A DNA stretch of 64,000 nucleotides. Source: Lentisalinibacter orientalis (GTDB lineage Bacteria > Pseudomonadota > Gammaproteobacteria > Steroidobacterales > Woeseiaceae). Below are positions 1 to 12,055 of the stretch, piece by piece. The stretch spans positions 124,001-188,000 of the forward strand of contig NZ_JAPDRJ010000005.1 in the NCBI RefSeq assembly GCF_040706535.1. Direction: 5' to 3'. The notes beneath the pieces are model-generated. The model had not been told where the DNA came from. It saw only the letters and a list, made by a program, of their open reading frames with translations, and did not search any database. Every line of letters starts with the position of its first letter. Within the stretch, counting starts at the first letter, position 1. Made by a program: the position numbers and the translations under genes.

Positions 1-355
1 ACTCCAGCCCGCCGCCGACCACGATGGGCATGTTGTCGTGCAGCACCTGCTTGGCGGCGATGGCAATGGCCATCATGCCGGACGAACACTGCCGATCCAC
101 GGACATACCGCTGACGGTCTCCGGCAGGCCGGCGGCGAGCAGCGCCTGGCGGGCGACGTTCTGACCGCTGGAGCCCTGCTGCATCGCGCAGCCCATGATC
201 ACGTCGTCCACCTCGGCCGGGTCGACGCCGGCCCGCTTCACCGCCTCGCGGATGGGATGGGCCGCCAGTGTCTGGGCCTGGGTGTTGTTGAAGGCGCCCC
301 GATAGGCCTTGCCGATGGGCGTGCGCGCCGTGGATACGATTACCGCTTCTTTCAC
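1..355 (-). CDS. Acetyl-CoA acetyltransferase / thiolase family, N-terminal part (runs off the window)
   Basis: Thiolase that condenses or cleaves acyl-CoAs; only about the first 118 residues are inside the window. A GTG at 353-355 opens the reading frame, followed by the typical thiolase N-terminus ending in STARTPIGKAYRGAF. The nucleophilic cysteine lies near residue 90 in the SVDRQCSSGM motif, which matches the family active site. It is the last visible gene of a minus-strand run MaoC hydratase, SDR, thiolase, so it probably works on the same acyl-CoA intermediates, either in beta-oxidation or in acetoacetyl-CoA formation for PHA. Chain-length preference cannot be read from this fragment. 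Confidence 0.93.
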   Translation of the reverse strand, partial: MKEAVIVSTARTPIGKAYRGAFNNTQAQTLAAHPIREAVKRAGVDPAEVDDVIMGCAMQQGSSGQNVARQALLAAGLPETVSGMSVDRQCSSGMMAIAIAAKQVLHDNMPIVVGGGLE

Positions 356-413
356 TGCCTTTCTCCCGGCGGGCGCCCGCGCCCGCCTGTCGATGTTCCG
401 TGGAGACGGGCGC

Positions 414-1334
414 TCAGCCCGTCTTGATGCCCAGCTCCTTCGCCGCGCGGGTGAGGAACTTCATGCTCTGGCCGCTGCCGTCCTGGTACTCCTCGGCGCC
501 GGTCTTGTCCGCGATCTTCTCCCAGCTCGCGGCCACGTGATCGGCGTCGCGCTCGTCGGGCGCCAGCCAGATGCCCGGCGTCTCCTCCAGATACACGCGG
601 GCATAGCCGCCCGCCCCGGCCGAGATGATCTGCCGGCTCGGCGCGTCCGGGCTCACCATGAACACCACGGCGGGCGTGACGTATTCCGGCTGCAGCAGCG
701 CCAGCGCCTCTTCGGGCATGAGCCCCTCGGTCATGCGGGTGGCTGCGACCGGTGCCAGGCAATTCACGCGGATGTCGTACTTCTGGCCTTCCAGGTGCAG
801 CGTGTTCATGAAACCCACCACGCCGAGCTTGGCGGCGCCGTAGTTCGACTGGCCGAAGTTGCCGTACAGGCCGGTGGACGACGTGGTCATGACGATGCGG
901 CCGTATTTCTGCTCGCGCATGATCTCCCACGCCGCTTTGGTGCAGTTCACCGAACCCATGAGGTGCACGTCGACGACCAGCTGGAAGTCCTCGAGGTCCA
1001 CCTTCGCGAAGCTCTTGTCACGCAGGATTCCCGCGTTGTTGACCAGCACGTCCACGCGGCCCCACTTGTCCATGGCCGCGGCCACCATCGCCTGGACCTG
1101 CTCGTAGTCGGCCACGTTGGCGCCGTCTGCGATGGCCTCGCCGCCGGCGGCCTCGATCTCGGCCACCACGGCCTCGGCGGCCTCGCTGGAGCCGCCGCTG
1201 CCGTCCCGGGCTCCGCCCAGATCGTTCACCACCACTTTCGCACCGCGGCGGGCGAGTTCCAGGGCGTGACAGCGCCCCAGGCCGCCGCCGGCGCCCGTCA
1301 CGATAGCCACCTGATCGTCGAATCGGATCGTCAC
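414..1334 (-). CDS. SDR family 3-hydroxyacyl-CoA dehydrogenase-like oxidoreductase
   Basis: NAD(P)-dependent short-chain dehydrogenase of 306 aa. The Rossmann motif TGAGGGLG is at residues 13-20, NNAG at 99-102, and the catalytic Tyr165 and Lys169 sit in SNYGAAK. The sequence around VVVNDLGGARDG resembles the dehydrogenase half of peroxisomal multifunctional enzyme type 2, which oxidises (R)-3-hydroxyacyl-CoA. About 50 residues follow the usual SDR core. The start is GTG, chosen because GGGAGG lies about 5 nt upstream. It sits between a MaoC hydratase and a thiolase, which together would make a hydratase, dehydrogenase and thiolase series. The exact substrate is inferred from context. Confidence 0.9.
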   Translation of the reverse strand: MTIRFDDQVAIVTGAGGGLGRCHALELARRGAKVVVNDLGGARDGSGGSSEAAEAVVAEIEAAGGEAIADGANVADYEQVQAMVAAAMDKWGRVDVLVNNAGILRDKSFAKVDLEDFQLVVDVHLMGSVNCTKAAWEIMREQKYGRIVMTTSSTGLYGNFGQSNYGAAKLGVVGFMNTLHLEGQKYDIRVNCLAPVAATRMTEGLMPEEALALLQPEYVTPAVVFMVSPDAPSRQIISAGAGGYARVYLEETPGIWLAPDERDADHVAASWEKIADKTGAEEYQDGSGQSMKFLTRAAKELGIKTG

Positions 1335-1347
1335 TTCAGCCTCCCTT

Positions 1348-1377
1348 GGTCAATCGGTTGCCGGTCAATCGGTTGCC
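1348..1377. repeat. Two tandem copies of a 15-bp repeat between MaoC and SDR genes
   Basis: GGTCAATCGGTTGCC occurs twice back to back (1348-1362 and 1363-1377) in the 48-bp gap between the MaoC stop and the SDR start. Copies are identical. It lies just upstream of the SDR ribosome binding site, so copy number could alter spacing or translation. No function is evident. Confidence 0.85.
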
Positions 1378-1382
1378 GCGGC

Positions 1383-1844
1383 TCACTGCACGAAGTACAG
1401 GGCCAGCGTCTCGGCCACCAGGGCCGGTTTCTCTTCGCCCCTGATCTCCACCGTCACCTCGGACGTGGTCAGGATCTGGCCCGGCTTCTTCTCGTTCACT
1501 TCCTTCAGCTTCACGTGGGCGCGCACCTCGCTGCCCACCTTCACCGGCTGCAGGAAACGGACCTTGTTCGAGCCGTAGTTGATGGCCATGGCGATGCCCT
1601 CGGGGATCACGCCGCACTGCCCGGTGAGGTGGGGCAGCAGTGAGAGCGTGAGATAACCGTGGGCGATGGTCGTGCCGAACGGCGTCTGCGCCGCCTTCTC
1701 CTTGTCGACGTGGATGAACTGATGGTCGAGCGTGGCATCGGCGAAGGCGTCGATGCGCTCCTGCTCGATCTTCAGCCACTCCGACGGCGGCATGTCCCGG
1801 TCGATGTAATCGGCGAGCTTGTCTTTGGACACTGTTTCCGGCAT
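1383..1844 (-). CDS. MaoC-like (R)-specific enoyl-CoA hydratase
   Basis: Hotdog-fold hydratase of 153 aa that adds water to trans-2-enoyl-CoA. The hydratase-2 catalytic pair is visible as Asp40 and His45 in the segment DATLDHQFIHVD, followed by the FGTTIAHGYLTLSLL helix typical of the family. The open frame extends further upstream, but ATG 1844 is preferred because GGAGAGGGGAC sits directly before it and the protein then has the normal family length. It is the first gene of the minus-strand operon with the SDR and thiolase. MaoC proteins often feed (R)-3-hydroxyacyl-CoA to PHA synthesis; a PHA synthase exists elsewhere in this window (60.5 kb), but the link is inferred. Confidence 0.92.
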   Translation of the reverse strand: MPETVSKDKLADYIDRDMPPSEWLKIEQERIDAFADATLDHQFIHVDKEKAAQTPFGTTIAHGYLTLSLLPHLTGQCGVIPEGIAMAINYGSNKVRFLQPVKVGSEVRAHVKLKEVNEKKPGQILTTSEVTVEIRGEEKPALVAETLALYFVQ

Positions 1845-2117
1845 GTCCCCTCTCCTGCTTCTGAGACTGGATATCGGCGGGCCGGCACGGTCCGCCACGG
1901 TCTTGCCGGGCGCCTTGTTCTTCGCACGCGGAGCCGCCTGGGCGCCTCGGCGGACGCCAAGTGTACCCGAGATGCGGGCCCGGGGGCGCGGCGGCATCCG
2001 GCTCCGCGCTCCGCTGCGCGGGCGGGGAGCCATCAAAACGTCACGGCAGCGTAAGAAAATCTTCAACTTGCGTGACTATCTTCACCGCCATCTCGGAATG
2101 CCGGCGGGGTAGAGACT

Positions 2118-2912
2118 ATGAAGCACGCGGAGGCACGAGTTCAGGCGGAAGCGGTCTGGCTCTCGGATACTCATCTCGGCACCCGCGGCTGCCGCGCCCG
2201 GCAACTCCTCGACTTCCTCCGCGCCCTGGAGACACGCCGGCTCTACCTGGTCGGCGACATCCTCGACTTCGAGGCGATGCGCAGCACCGTCTACTGGCCT
2301 CCCGTCCACGGCGAGGTGCTGCACGAGATCATGCGCCTGTCCCGGGAAGGCACCCGGGTCATCTACATCCCCGGCAATCATGACGCCGAGCTGCGGCTGT
2401 TCGACGGCACGGATCACCACCTGATCGAAATACGGCGCCGCCACATCCACGAGACGCGCTGCGGGCGCCGGCTGCTGGTGACGCACGGCGACGAATTCGA
2501 CCGGGATCTGCGGGTGGGCTCGATGAAAGAGCGCCTCGGCTCGGCCGCCTACCGCTGGCTGGTGGACATGGACGCCGGTCTGAACCGGGTCCGCCACCGC
2601 CTCGGCTATCGCCCGGTGCGCATGGCGAGTGCCATCAAGATGCGCATCAACGCGGCGCTGGACTACATCCACCGCTACGAGAACACGGCCATCGAGTACG
2701 TCCGGGCCCAGGGCCTGGACGGCATCGTCTGCGGCCACATCCATCGACCGGCCGTGCGTCGGGCCGGCGACGTCATCTACTGCAACGACGGCGACTGGGT
2801 CGAGCACTGCACCGCGCTGGTGGAAGACCGGGAAGGCCGCCTCGGACTCGTGTCCTGGGACGGCGCAGCCGAACCGGAGCTCGGCCAGGTGGAACTCGGC
2901 GCCGTCGCCTGA
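2118..2912 (+). CDS. LpxH-like calcineurin-type metallophosphatase (UDP-2,3-diacylglucosamine diphosphatase family)
   Basis: Soluble two-metal phosphoesterase of 264 aa. All metal-binding blocks are present in order: SDTHLG (Asp17, His19), GDILD (Asp47), GNHD (Asn87, His88), THGDEFD (His123) and CGHIH (His207, His209). The protein matches the LpxH/LpxG-like group that hydrolyses pyrophosphate or phosphodiester bonds of lipid precursors. It is not certain to be LpxH itself, because many bacteria carry a paralogue of about this length next to envelope-lipid genes. Here a PAP2 phosphatase and a GT4 glycosyltransferase follow, which supports an envelope or glycolipid role. Confidence 0.88.
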   Translation: MKHAEARVQAEAVWLSDTHLGTRGCRARQLLDFLRALETRRLYLVGDILDFEAMRSTVYWPPVHGEVLHEIMRLSREGTRVIYIPGNHDAELRLFDGTDHHLIEIRRRHIHETRCGRRLLVTHGDEFDRDLRVGSMKERLGSAAYRWLVDMDAGLNRVRHRLGYRPVRMASAIKMRINAALDYIHRYENTAIEYVRAQGLDGIVCGHIHRPAVRRAGDVIYCNDGDWVEHCTALVEDREGRLGLVSWDGAAEPELGQVELGAVA

Positions 2913-2919
2913 GACGGAC

Positions 2920-3465
2920 TCAGAAAGGTATTGGCGGCAGGCGCAGGAACGCCAGGCTGGCGGCGGCCAGCAGCAGGCCGACGGCGGCGCCCGCGAGCAC
3001 GTCAGTGGGATAGTGCAGGCCGAGTACCACCCGGGAGGCGGCGACCAGCAGCGCGAATGGCAGCATCGCCAGGCCGAGCACCGGCAGGTAGACCAGGAAG
3101 AACACCGAGAACAGCGCTGCGTGCAGCGTGTGGCCCGAGGGGAAGCTGTAGCGGTCCAGGGGCGCCGTGCCGCAGCGGATGTCCGCAAAGGTGATGAACG
3201 GCCTCTCCCGCACGAGCCTCTCTTTCAGGAAACGGTAGAGCCCGACGCCGGCCAGCGCCGTGACTCCCGTCTGCAGCACGGCGCCGGCGGCCTGCTCGCC
3301 GCCGATCAGGAGCATGACGCCGAGCCCTGCATACCAGGCGACGCCGTCGCCCAGACGGCTCACCGCACGGAACAGGGTCAGTATGGGCGTGCGTCGGCTG
3401 AGCCGGTTTACCTTCAGCGTAAAGCCGATCTCGGCTGCCGCCACCTGCTGCCACATCGTCTGCAC
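2920..3465 (-). CDS. PAP2 superfamily membrane phosphatase
   Basis: Integral membrane lipid phosphatase of 181 aa (phosphatidic acid or undecaprenyl-pyrophosphate type). The three PAP2 signatures are seen: Lys81 to Arg88-Pro89 (KERLVRERP), PSGH at 109-112, and SR at 144-145 with His151 and Asp155 (SRVVLGLHYPTD). Several hydrophobic helices flank them. The frame is open to 3621, but GTG 3465 is chosen because GGGAGAGG lies 5 nt upstream; ATG 3456 is the alternative. It is convergent with the metallophosphatase (7-bp gap) and divergent from the glycosyltransferase. Confidence 0.9.
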   Translation of the reverse strand: MQTMWQQVAAAEIGFTLKVNRLSRRTPILTLFRAVSRLGDGVAWYAGLGVMLLIGGEQAAGAVLQTGVTALAGVGLYRFLKERLVRERPFITFADIRCGTAPLDRYSFPSGHTLHAALFSVFFLVYLPVLGLAMLPFALLVAASRVVLGLHYPTDVLAGAAVGLLLAAASLAFLRLPPIPF

Positions 3466-3629
3466 GGAAACCTCTCCCGGGTTGCCCGAAGCTGGCGAGA
3501 GTCTCGCCGGGCGACAAGTCAGGGAGGTGACAGCTTCTTTAAAGATCGGTGACACGTTCGGCACTGCTGTCCCGGAATTTTCTCCGAACGGCAAGATTCC
3601 GGTAACAGTCGCGGCGGACACTGCCGGCC

Positions 3630-4679
3630 ATGCGCATCGCCATCGTCACCGATGCCTGGCTGCCCCAGGTAAACGGTGTAGTCACAACGCTGGGCAGGAC
3701 CCGTGACGAGCTGATCCGTGCCGGACACCGGGTCAAGATGATCACGCCGGCGGATCACAGCACGCTGCCCTGCCCCACCTATCCGGAGATCCGGCTCTCG
3801 GTGCTGCCGTACCGCCGCGTCCGCAGGACGCTGGACGCCTTCCGCCCCGACTGCATACACATCGCCACCGAGGGACCGCTGGGTTTTGCAGCGAGGCGCT
3901 ACTGCGTGCGGCGCGGCCTCGCATTCACGACTTCCTATCACACGCGCTTCCCCCAGTACGTGCGCGAGCGCGCGCCGATACCGGTGTCGTGGATGTACGC
4001 CTGGCTGAGGCGCTTCCATCGGCCGGCGGCGGCGACCCTGGTGCCCACGCCCGCCGTGCGGGACGAACTCACCGGCCGCCGATTCGGCGGGCTCCGGCTG
4101 TGGAGCCGCGGTGTCGACGTGGAGCTCTTCCGTCCCGAGCCGAAGGCGGCACTGGCGGGGCCACGCCCGATCTGCCTCTACATGGGCCGTGTCGCCGTGG
4201 AGAAGAACGTGGAGGCCTTCCTGCAGCTCGGCCTGCCGGGCACGAAGTACGTGGTGGGCGACGGCCCCGACCTCGCCAGGCTGCGCGCGGAATTCCCCGA
4301 CGTGGTCTTCACCGGCTATCGCTTCGGCTCCGAACTGGCAGCGCACCTGGCTGCCGCCGACGTCTTCGTCTTCCCCAGCCGCACGGATACTTTCGGGCTG
4401 GTGATGCTGGAGGCCATGGCCTGCGGCACGCCGGTGGCCGCCTACCCGGTCACGGGACCGCTGGACGTCATCGAGCAGGGCCGCACCGGCGTCCTGCACG
4501 AGGACCTCGGCGTCGCCATCCGCCGGGCGCTCACGCTGGACCGCGGCACCTGCCGGCAAGCCGCGCTGGAGAAGAGCTGGGCCCGGGCGACCGCGGAATT
4601 CCTCGGCCATCTCGCCGGCAACGACGCCGTGGCCCGGCAGGGCGACGCGCAGGTATTGTCGACCGCCGTCGATCCGTGA
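3630..4679 (+). CDS. GT4 family glycosyltransferase (lipid-linked mannosyl/sulfoquinovosyl-transferase-like)
   Basis: Retaining GT-B glycosyltransferase of 349 aa. The N-terminal acceptor half starts MRIAIVTDAWLPQVNGV, the signature of the GT4 group that modifies diacylglycerol or phosphatidylinositol. The donor half carries LYMGRVAVEKN near residue 183 and FPSRTDTFGLVMLEAM at 248-263, where the EX7E motif reads Asp253 and Glu261. The neighbours are two lipid phosphatases, which suggests glycolipid synthesis at the inner face of the cytoplasmic membrane. The sugar and the acceptor cannot be told from sequence. It is divergent from the PAP2 gene with a 164-bp intergenic region that probably holds both promoters. 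Confidence 0.88.
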   Translation: MRIAIVTDAWLPQVNGVVTTLGRTRDELIRAGHRVKMITPADHSTLPCPTYPEIRLSVLPYRRVRRTLDAFRPDCIHIATEGPLGFAARRYCVRRGLAFTTSYHTRFPQYVRERAPIPVSWMYAWLRRFHRPAAATLVPTPAVRDELTGRRFGGLRLWSRGVDVELFRPEPKAALAGPRPICLYMGRVAVEKNVEAFLQLGLPGTKYVVGDGPDLARLRAEFPDVVFTGYRFGSELAAHLAAADVFVFPSRTDTFGLVMLEAMACGTPVAAYPVTGPLDVIEQGRTGVLHEDLGVAIRRALTLDRGTCRQAALEKSWARATAEFLGHLAGNDAVARQGDAQVLSTAVDP

Positions 4680-4726
4680 TCCTCGCGGCCGTTTGCATGC
4701 GCCCGCCGCCCGGGCACAATGCCGCC

Positions 4727-5248
4727 ATGACCATCACCGAAAGACGGCCGGACGAACCGCCGCAGGGCAGCGGCCGTGTGCTGACCGCCGTGGCCACGCT
4801 GGTGCTCGCCATCACGGGCCTGCTGCTCGCGTTCACCGCCATGATGGCGCTGTTCCTCGGCGCGGACGGGCCCGGCATGCAGTCGTTGCTGGCGCTGACC
4901 GGCTGGCTGCTGCTGCCCACCGCCGTGCTGGCCCTGCTGTGTCTGCGCCTGCTGGAGCCGGACGGCGGCAGCCGTCTTTCCGCGTGCTGGGCCCGGCTGC
5001 CCGCCTGGCTGGTGCTGCTGATCGCCATGATGCTGCTGCTGGCCGTTCTCGCGGAGCTCGCGATCTGGCTGGTGGAGTTCGCCGGCGGCGGCACGGTGGC
5101 GCTCGGCCACTACCTGCCGATCATGAGCGTACTGATCTACTCCCTGGCGCTCACCGCCGGCTACGCGGTGGTGGCGCCGGCGGGGGAAGGCGGCGAGCAT
5201 CGCGGACCGGTGCGCCACACCGATCCGGTGCGGCGCGACCTCGACTGA
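4727..5248 (+). CDS. Hypothetical four-helix membrane protein
   Basis: Protein of 173 aa starting MTITERRPDEPP, with a hydrophilic N-terminus and four predicted membrane helices (roughly residues 18-40, 46-66, 83-108 and 120-142), and a charged tail ending VRRDLD. I do not recognise a family. It follows the glycosyltransferase by 47 bp on the same strand and may be co-transcribed. The reading frame is open far upstream inside the glycosyltransferase gene, but that part is a shadow; ATG 4727 is the first start after it. Confidence 0.7.
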   Translation: MTITERRPDEPPQGSGRVLTAVATLVLAITGLLLAFTAMMALFLGADGPGMQSLLALTGWLLLPTAVLALLCLRLLEPDGGSRLSACWARLPAWLVLLIAMMLLLAVLAELAIWLVEFAGGGTVALGHYLPIMSVLIYSLALTAGYAVVAPAGEGGEHRGPVRHTDPVRRDLD

Positions 5249-5257
5249 CCGGCCCGG

Positions 5258-6754
<1,497 letters not shown>

Positions 6755-6759
6755 GGTGG

Positions 6760-7280
6760 TTATTGCTCCGTGGGACTTTGCTCTGCCGCTGCCCGCGGGC
6801 CGAGCGGTTGAGGGACGCGCATGCGGTGTCCCGCCTGCTCCGGCCAGGGGGCATCCGGATGGCGCCCGGCGAAAGCATCCAGCCGGCAGAGCACCGCGTC
6901 GGGCCAGGGCGAGACGCGCCGGGTAGCCGTGTCGACGTGCAGGTTCATCCACTCGCAGGTGGCGGCGAGCCAGCCCTCGTCGGCGTGGTACATGCGCATG
7001 AACTGGTGGATGCGCTTGGCATCCCAGGCGAGGAGCTGGGCGGTGACCGCCACCGGGTCGCCCTCGCGCAGCTCCCGCAGGTAGCTCACGTGGCACTCCA
7101 CGGCGAAGGTGGTGCCGCCACTCTCCTCACGGTAGGCGGCGTCGAGGCCGAGTTCCTCCCAGAGCCCGTCGACGCCGCGGTCGAATATCAGCACGTACCA
7201 GGCCACGTTCATGTGGCCGTTGTAGTCGATCCACTCCGGGCGGATCGTCTCGGCGTGCACCCGGACGCCCTGCAAGGCGC

Positions 7281-7284
<4 letters not shown>
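6760..7284 (-). CDS. Hotdog-fold acyl-CoA thioesterase (4HBT type)
   Basis: Single hotdog domain of 174 aa. Asp20 in WIDYNGHMN is the 4-hydroxybenzoyl-CoA thioesterase catalytic motif, followed by the FDRGVDGLWEELG helix. A proline- and arginine-rich tail extends past the fold. The GTG start at 7284 overlaps the stop of the upstream acetoacetyl-CoA synthetase by 4 bp (GTGA), which signals translational coupling. Similar thioesterases occur with carnitine and betaine catabolism genes, but no such genes are here. The likely substrate is a short acyl-CoA handled by its neighbour; this is inference. Confidence 0.85.
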
Positions 7285-9241
<1,957 letters not shown>

Positions 9242-9418
9242 AGTCGCTCCGGCTCGGTTGCGCCCGTGCGGCGCGTCGGCCCCGGCATTGTAACGACACC
9301 CTCGGCGAGCCGTAAGGGACGCGCTGGCCGTGGCGGCGCGACGCGCTTACCATCGACGGAGGCATCGGGAAGCGACCAGGGGCACGGGCATGGACAGCAG
9401 CAGCGCCGGCAGAGGGAC

Positions 9419-10354
9419 ATGAGGGCCGTCGTCAACGCCGTGCTGGTCCTGTTCATCGCCGTGGCGCTGGTGCTGGCGTGGGCCTGGGAGCCCGATCGCA
9501 GCGTCGAGTCCCTGACCGAGCGCTATCGGGTCACCGGCTCGCAATTCCTGGAACTCGACGGCATGAGCGCCCACGTCGCCGTGGAGGGCAGTGGGCCGGC
9601 GCTGGTGCTGCTGCACGGCACCGGCGCCTCGCTGCACACGTGGAACGGCTGGGTGGAGGCGCTGGCCGGCGACTTCCGCATCGTGCGCGTGGACCTGCCG
9701 GGATTCGGGCTGACGGGTCCCCATCCCGCCGGCGACTATTCCATCGGCGCCTACGTGCAGTTCGTCGACGACGTCACCCGGCGTCTCGGCATCGACACCT
9801 TCCACCTGGCCGGCAACTCGCTGGGCGGGCGCATCGCGTGGAACTTCGCGGCCGCCCGTCCGGAGCGCGTGCACCGGCTGATACTCATCGACGCATCGGG
9901 TTATCGGCTGCGCCGCACGCCCGCGCTGATTTTCCGGCTCGCGGCGTTGCCGGGTGTCGGCGACGCGCTGGCGAAACTGACGCCGCGCAGCCTCTACCGC
10001 CGCAGCCTGGAGGAGGTCTACGCAGACGACAGCCTGGTGGACGAGGCGCTGGTGGACCGCTACTTCGAGCTGTCGCTGCGGGAAGGCAATCGGGAGGCTT
10101 TCCTGCAGCGGGCCCGTGCCGCCTCGCGGTCCGCCCGGGAGGATCCGTCAGCCGCGCTCGTACAGATCGACGCGCCCACCCTCGTGCAGTGGGGCGGGCA
10201 GGACGAGTGGATACCGCCGGAGCACGGCCGGCGCTTCGCCGAGGACATCCCGGACGCACGGCTCGTCGTCTACGACGACCTCGGCCACGTGCCGATGGAG
10301 GAGGCGCCGGCGCGGACGGCCGAAGACGCGCGGGCGTTCCTGCGGGACGACTGA
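9419..10354 (+). CDS. Alpha/beta hydrolase with N-terminal membrane anchor
   Basis: Serine hydrolase of 311 aa. A single hydrophobic segment (residues 3-22) precedes the hydrolase domain. The oxyanion motif LLHGTG is at 64-69, the nucleophile Ser134 is in GNSLGG, and Asp262 (GGQDEW) and His290 (LGHVPMEE) complete the triad. ATG 9419 is preferred over upstream starts because AGAGGG lies immediately before it and the anchor then forms a proper N-terminus. It is divergent from the acetoacetyl-CoA synthetase. The substrate is unknown; hydrolases of this type act on esters or lactones. Confidence 0.87.
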   Translation: MRAVVNAVLVLFIAVALVLAWAWEPDRSVESLTERYRVTGSQFLELDGMSAHVAVEGSGPALVLLHGTGASLHTWNGWVEALAGDFRIVRVDLPGFGLTGPHPAGDYSIGAYVQFVDDVTRRLGIDTFHLAGNSLGGRIAWNFAAARPERVHRLILIDASGYRLRRTPALIFRLAALPGVGDALAKLTPRSLYRRSLEEVYADDSLVDEALVDRYFELSLREGNREAFLQRARAASRSAREDPSAALVQIDAPTLVQWGGQDEWIPPEHGRRFAEDIPDARLVVYDDLGHVPMEEAPARTAEDARAFLRDD

Positions 10355-10397
10355 ATACCGCCGGCCCGGTCCGGCCCCCTGCAGCCGCTGCGGCCGG

Positions 10398-10577
10398 CTA
10401 GGCCTTAGGCCCGAACAGGGCCCAGAGAATGAGCCCGAGCAGCGGCAATAAGAGGATGACCACGATCCACAGCACCTTGCTGCCGGTGCTCGCCCGGCTG
10501 CCAAGGGTCTTCACGATCGCATAGACATCCAGTATCAGGATGATCAGGCCGAACAGGCCGCCAATTTCCAGTCCCAT
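10398..10577 (-). CDS. PLDc_N-type small membrane protein
   Basis: A 59-aa protein of two membrane helices (residues 3-23 and 35-55) separated by a short polar loop, ending LILWALFGPKA. The pattern of a first helix with an Asp-Val-Tyr patch, then a K-x-LW-xx-V-xLLPxLGLILW second helix, is that of the phospholipase D/cardiolipin synthase N-terminal domain (PLDc_N) found as free-standing small proteins. GGGAGG lies 6 nt before ATG 10577. It is convergent with the alpha/beta hydrolase. The role is unknown. Confidence 0.82.
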   Translation of the reverse strand: MGLEIGGLFGLIILILDVYAIVKTLGSRASTGSKVLWIVVILLLPLLGLILWALFGPKA

Positions 10578-10716
10578 CCAGGGCCTCCCGTGAAGCGTTG
10601 ACGTCCGCCGAGGATACACACCCGGCCGGCGCCGCGCACGGCGCGGCGCGCCGACGCCTGACCTTTTTGCGTTTGCTAGTATCCCCCACCTCCGCAGGAC
10701 ACGACGAGGCATCGAC

Positions 10717-12039
10717 TTGGCGCAAACGGCTCCGAAACCCGGCCCCGCGAGGGACGTCTACGACCTGCTGACCGGCGACGAGGACGCCCGGGTCTGCAAG
10801 GACATCCCCGATGCCGCCTGCCGGGAGCAGCCGCGCAATTACCTGATCCACGTCGCCTCCCTGGTCGCGACCAAGACCGGCGACCGGCTGGCCGGGCCGA
10901 AGCTGGTGCTGGCCTGGCTCCTGACCAGTCTCGGCGCTCCGGCGTGGATGCTGGGCTGGCTGGTGCCCATCCGCGAATCGCTCGCGCTGCTGCCGCAGCT
11001 CGTCGTCGCCCGCTACCTGCGCGCCGTACCGGTGCGCAAGTGGTTCTGGGTGGCCGGCAGCGTGCTGCAGGGCGTGGCGGTGATGCTCATGGGTGCCGTC
11101 GCCCTGAGCCTGGAGGGGGCTGCAGCCGGGTGGGCGATCCTGGGCCTGCTCACCCTGTTCAGCCTGGCGCGGGGGGTCTGCTCGGTGGCCAGCAAGGACG
11201 TGCTCGGCAAGACCATCGCCAAGACCCGGCGCGGCTCGGTGACCGGCTACGCCGCCTCGGCTGCCGGCGCCGTGACGGTGGCCGTGGGCGTCGCGGCGAT
11301 CGCGCTCGACCCCGGCAGCCGGGGCATCGGCTTCTTCGTCGCCGTCCTGCTCGCCGCCGGCGGCCTCTGGCTGCTGGCCGCCGCCATCTACAGTTTCCTG
11401 GCCGAGTACGCGGGCGCCACGGAGGGCGGCGGCAATGCGCTGACCGAGGCCATCCGTCAGCTCGGCCTCATCCGCCGCGACCGGGACCTGCGGGAGTTCC
11501 TGATCACCCGCACGCTGCTCCTCTCCACGGCGCTGGCGGCGCCTTTCTACGTGAGCCTCGCAAACCAGAGCATGGACAACACGCTGTCCGGGCTGGGCTC
11601 GCTGATGCTGGCCTCGGGCGCCGCGAGCTTCCTCAGCGCGCCGGTCTGGGGACGGCTGTCGGACCGTTCCAGCCGACGGGTGATGAAGCGCGCCGCGCTG
11701 CTCGCCGCGGCGGCCAGCCTGGCCACGGCGGGGCTCGCGCTCGCGCCGGGAGTGCCGTTCGCGCCCGTCGCCTTCGCGGCCACCTACTTCGCACTCAGCA
11801 TCGCCCATGCCGGCGTGCGGCTGGGGCGCAAGACCCACCTCGTGGACATCGCCACGGCCGAGAACCGGGCGAGCTACGTGGCGGTCAGCAATACCGTGAT
11901 CGGTGTGATGCTGCTGGCCGGCGGCGTCTTCGGCGGCATCGCCACGCTGGTGGGCTCCGCCTGGACCCTGGTGCTGCTGGCGGCGCTGTCGGTGGCCGCG
12001 GCGGCCTCGGCCCATCGACTGAGCGAGGCGCAGCAGTAA
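10717..12039 (+). CDS. MFS transporter
   Basis: Major facilitator protein of 440 aa with about ten to twelve hydrophobic helices. The start is a TTG at 10717 with GAGG about 9 nt upstream. A hydrophilic N-terminal tail of ~60 residues contains four cysteines or acidic residues but no clear domain. The segment SKDVLGKTIAKTRRGSVTGYAAS and the second-half LSDRSSRRVMKRAALLAAAAS resemble the loop 2-3 and loop 8-9 motifs of the superfamily. The substrate cannot be assigned. It is convergent with corA, with 16 bp between stops. Confidence 0.82.
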   Translation: MAQTAPKPGPARDVYDLLTGDEDARVCKDIPDAACREQPRNYLIHVASLVATKTGDRLAGPKLVLAWLLTSLGAPAWMLGWLVPIRESLALLPQLVVARYLRAVPVRKWFWVAGSVLQGVAVMLMGAVALSLEGAAAGWAILGLLTLFSLARGVCSVASKDVLGKTIAKTRRGSVTGYAASAAGAVTVAVGVAAIALDPGSRGIGFFVAVLLAAGGLWLLAAAIYSFLAEYAGATEGGGNALTEAIRQLGLIRRDRDLREFLITRTLLLSTALAAPFYVSLANQSMDNTLSGLGSLMLASGAASFLSAPVWGRLSDRSSRRVMKRAALLAAAASLATAGLALAPGVPFAPVAFAATYFALSIAHAGVRLGRKTHLVDIATAENRASYVAVSNTVIGVMLLAGGVFGGIATLVGSAWTLVLLAALSVAAAASAHRLSEAQQ

Positions 12040-12055
12040 GTCGTCGGAACGGGGG